A stretch of DNA of 57,546 bases, from positions 1-57,546 of IMG/VR virus record IMGVR_UViG_3300046171_000107; one strand, given 5' to 3'. The DNA is from a virus. The notes below the pieces were generated by a model. It searched no databases. It had not been told where the DNA came from and saw nothing but the letters and a program-made list of their open reading frames with translations. Positions 57,246-57,546 of this stretch are shown here, piece after piece. Position numbers and translations under genes: made by a program. Every line of letters begins with the position of its first letter. The first letter of the stretch is position 1.

Positions 57246-57546
57246 GGCCCTTGCCTGCGCAGCCAGAGCCCGTGGCCGCGTTGCGCGATTTTTGGTAAAT
57301 GATTGATTTATCACGGTTTTTGACCCGATACCGGAATCCTAGTTTTTAAGGCCGCCGCCCGCGTTTCGACGCCCGCCGCCCGCGTATCATGCGCCGCGCT
57401 ATTCGCCCCGCGTTGCCCGTGCCGCGTTCCGCCGCCCGTGAAAATTTTTAAAAATACCGACGCCCGCGCCCCGCGTTTTTTGGATTGCGCCCCGCCGTGA
57501 TTTTTCCGCCGTATGTTTTACGCAATCCCCGCCCCGCCGCCCGCGG
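57246..57546. repeat. Right copy of the 301-bp terminal direct repeat
   Basis: Exact duplicate of 1-301. A 20-codon plus-strand ORF (ATG 57244) crosses into it; it lacks a ribosome site and is not called. Confidence 0.95.

Noticed and set aside
57244-57306. Plus-strand mini-ORF (20 codons) crossing the genome junction
   Set aside because: No ribosome site or promoter and the codons are GC-word driven.
1-57546. tRNA genes, integrase, phage RNA polymerase and lysogeny repressor
   Set aside because: None recognised on either strand; the RHH protein is too small and generic to be called a lysogeny repressor.

Overview
The window is a complete, circularly assembled genome of a tailed bacteriophage. 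Its last 301 bases (57246-57546) repeat its first 301, leaving about 57,245 bp of unique sequence. The head and neck genes are P22-like: portal, HK97-type capsid, gp4-like and SU10-type adaptors, and a gp10-like DNA-stabilisation/tail-hub protein. There is no tape-measure, tail-tube or sheath gene, while several very long low-complexity ejection-type proteins are present, so I infer a podovirus-like particle. Gene content (family A polymerase, GH108 muramidase, GTA-type holin, DUF6321/DUF5872/DUF6447-like small proteins, S74 fibre) resembles uncultured marine phages. The host is probably a Gram-negative, plausibly an alphaproteobacterium, but this is inference. No integrase or lysogeny repressor was recognised.

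Almost everything is on the minus strand; only a PD-(D/E)XK nuclease (8336-8749) and a SNF2-type helicase (17851-19299) are on plus. Reading leftward around the circle from the SNF2 promoter: (i) replication block 17759-10119, holding a conserved hypothetical, an SSB-like protein, an AEP primase, a sigma4/alpha-CTD fusion regulator, a UvrD-like helicase, several small proteins and a PolA with Leu at the 762-equivalent site; (ii) early accessory block 9997-5270, with an RHH protein, a run of four zinc-ribbon proteins, small acidic proteins, a GIY-YIG endonuclease and two overlapping membrane miniproteins, served by recurring extended -10 promoters, an ACTACGGGA leader and several strong hairpin terminators; (iii) an AT-rich non-coding region with TGTTACA repeats bounded by a 16-bp inverted repeat (4961-5192); (iv) small terminase, VRR-NUC nuclease and small hypotheticals (4914-2914); (v) a GCCCGC-rich island (1-2900) with three single-gene units (DUF932, DUF7227-like and a small protein); (vi) across the junction, a perfect parS palindrome (57190-57209) just upstream of the large terminase; (vii) one continuous late block 57097-19296 with terminase, portal, lysis, scaffold, capsid, neck, fibre and ejection proteins, ending with a HlyC-like acyltransferase and two Gly/Pro-rich proteins.

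The genes form a self-contained replisome (polymerase, primase, two helicases, SSB-like) that still needs host RNA polymerase, consistent with the absence of a phage RNAP and the presence of a small RNAP-contacting fusion protein. The most unusual signals are the perfect chromosomal-type parS without a ParB gene, the HlyC-like lysine acyltransferase beside giant ejection proteins, the sigma4/alpha-CTD fusion, a dispersed CCGTGnnYCGCG motif that always points the same way, and peptide tags shared between virion proteins (GxVGSVTV; [FM]xxGG). All calls come from reading the sequence; no database search was run.
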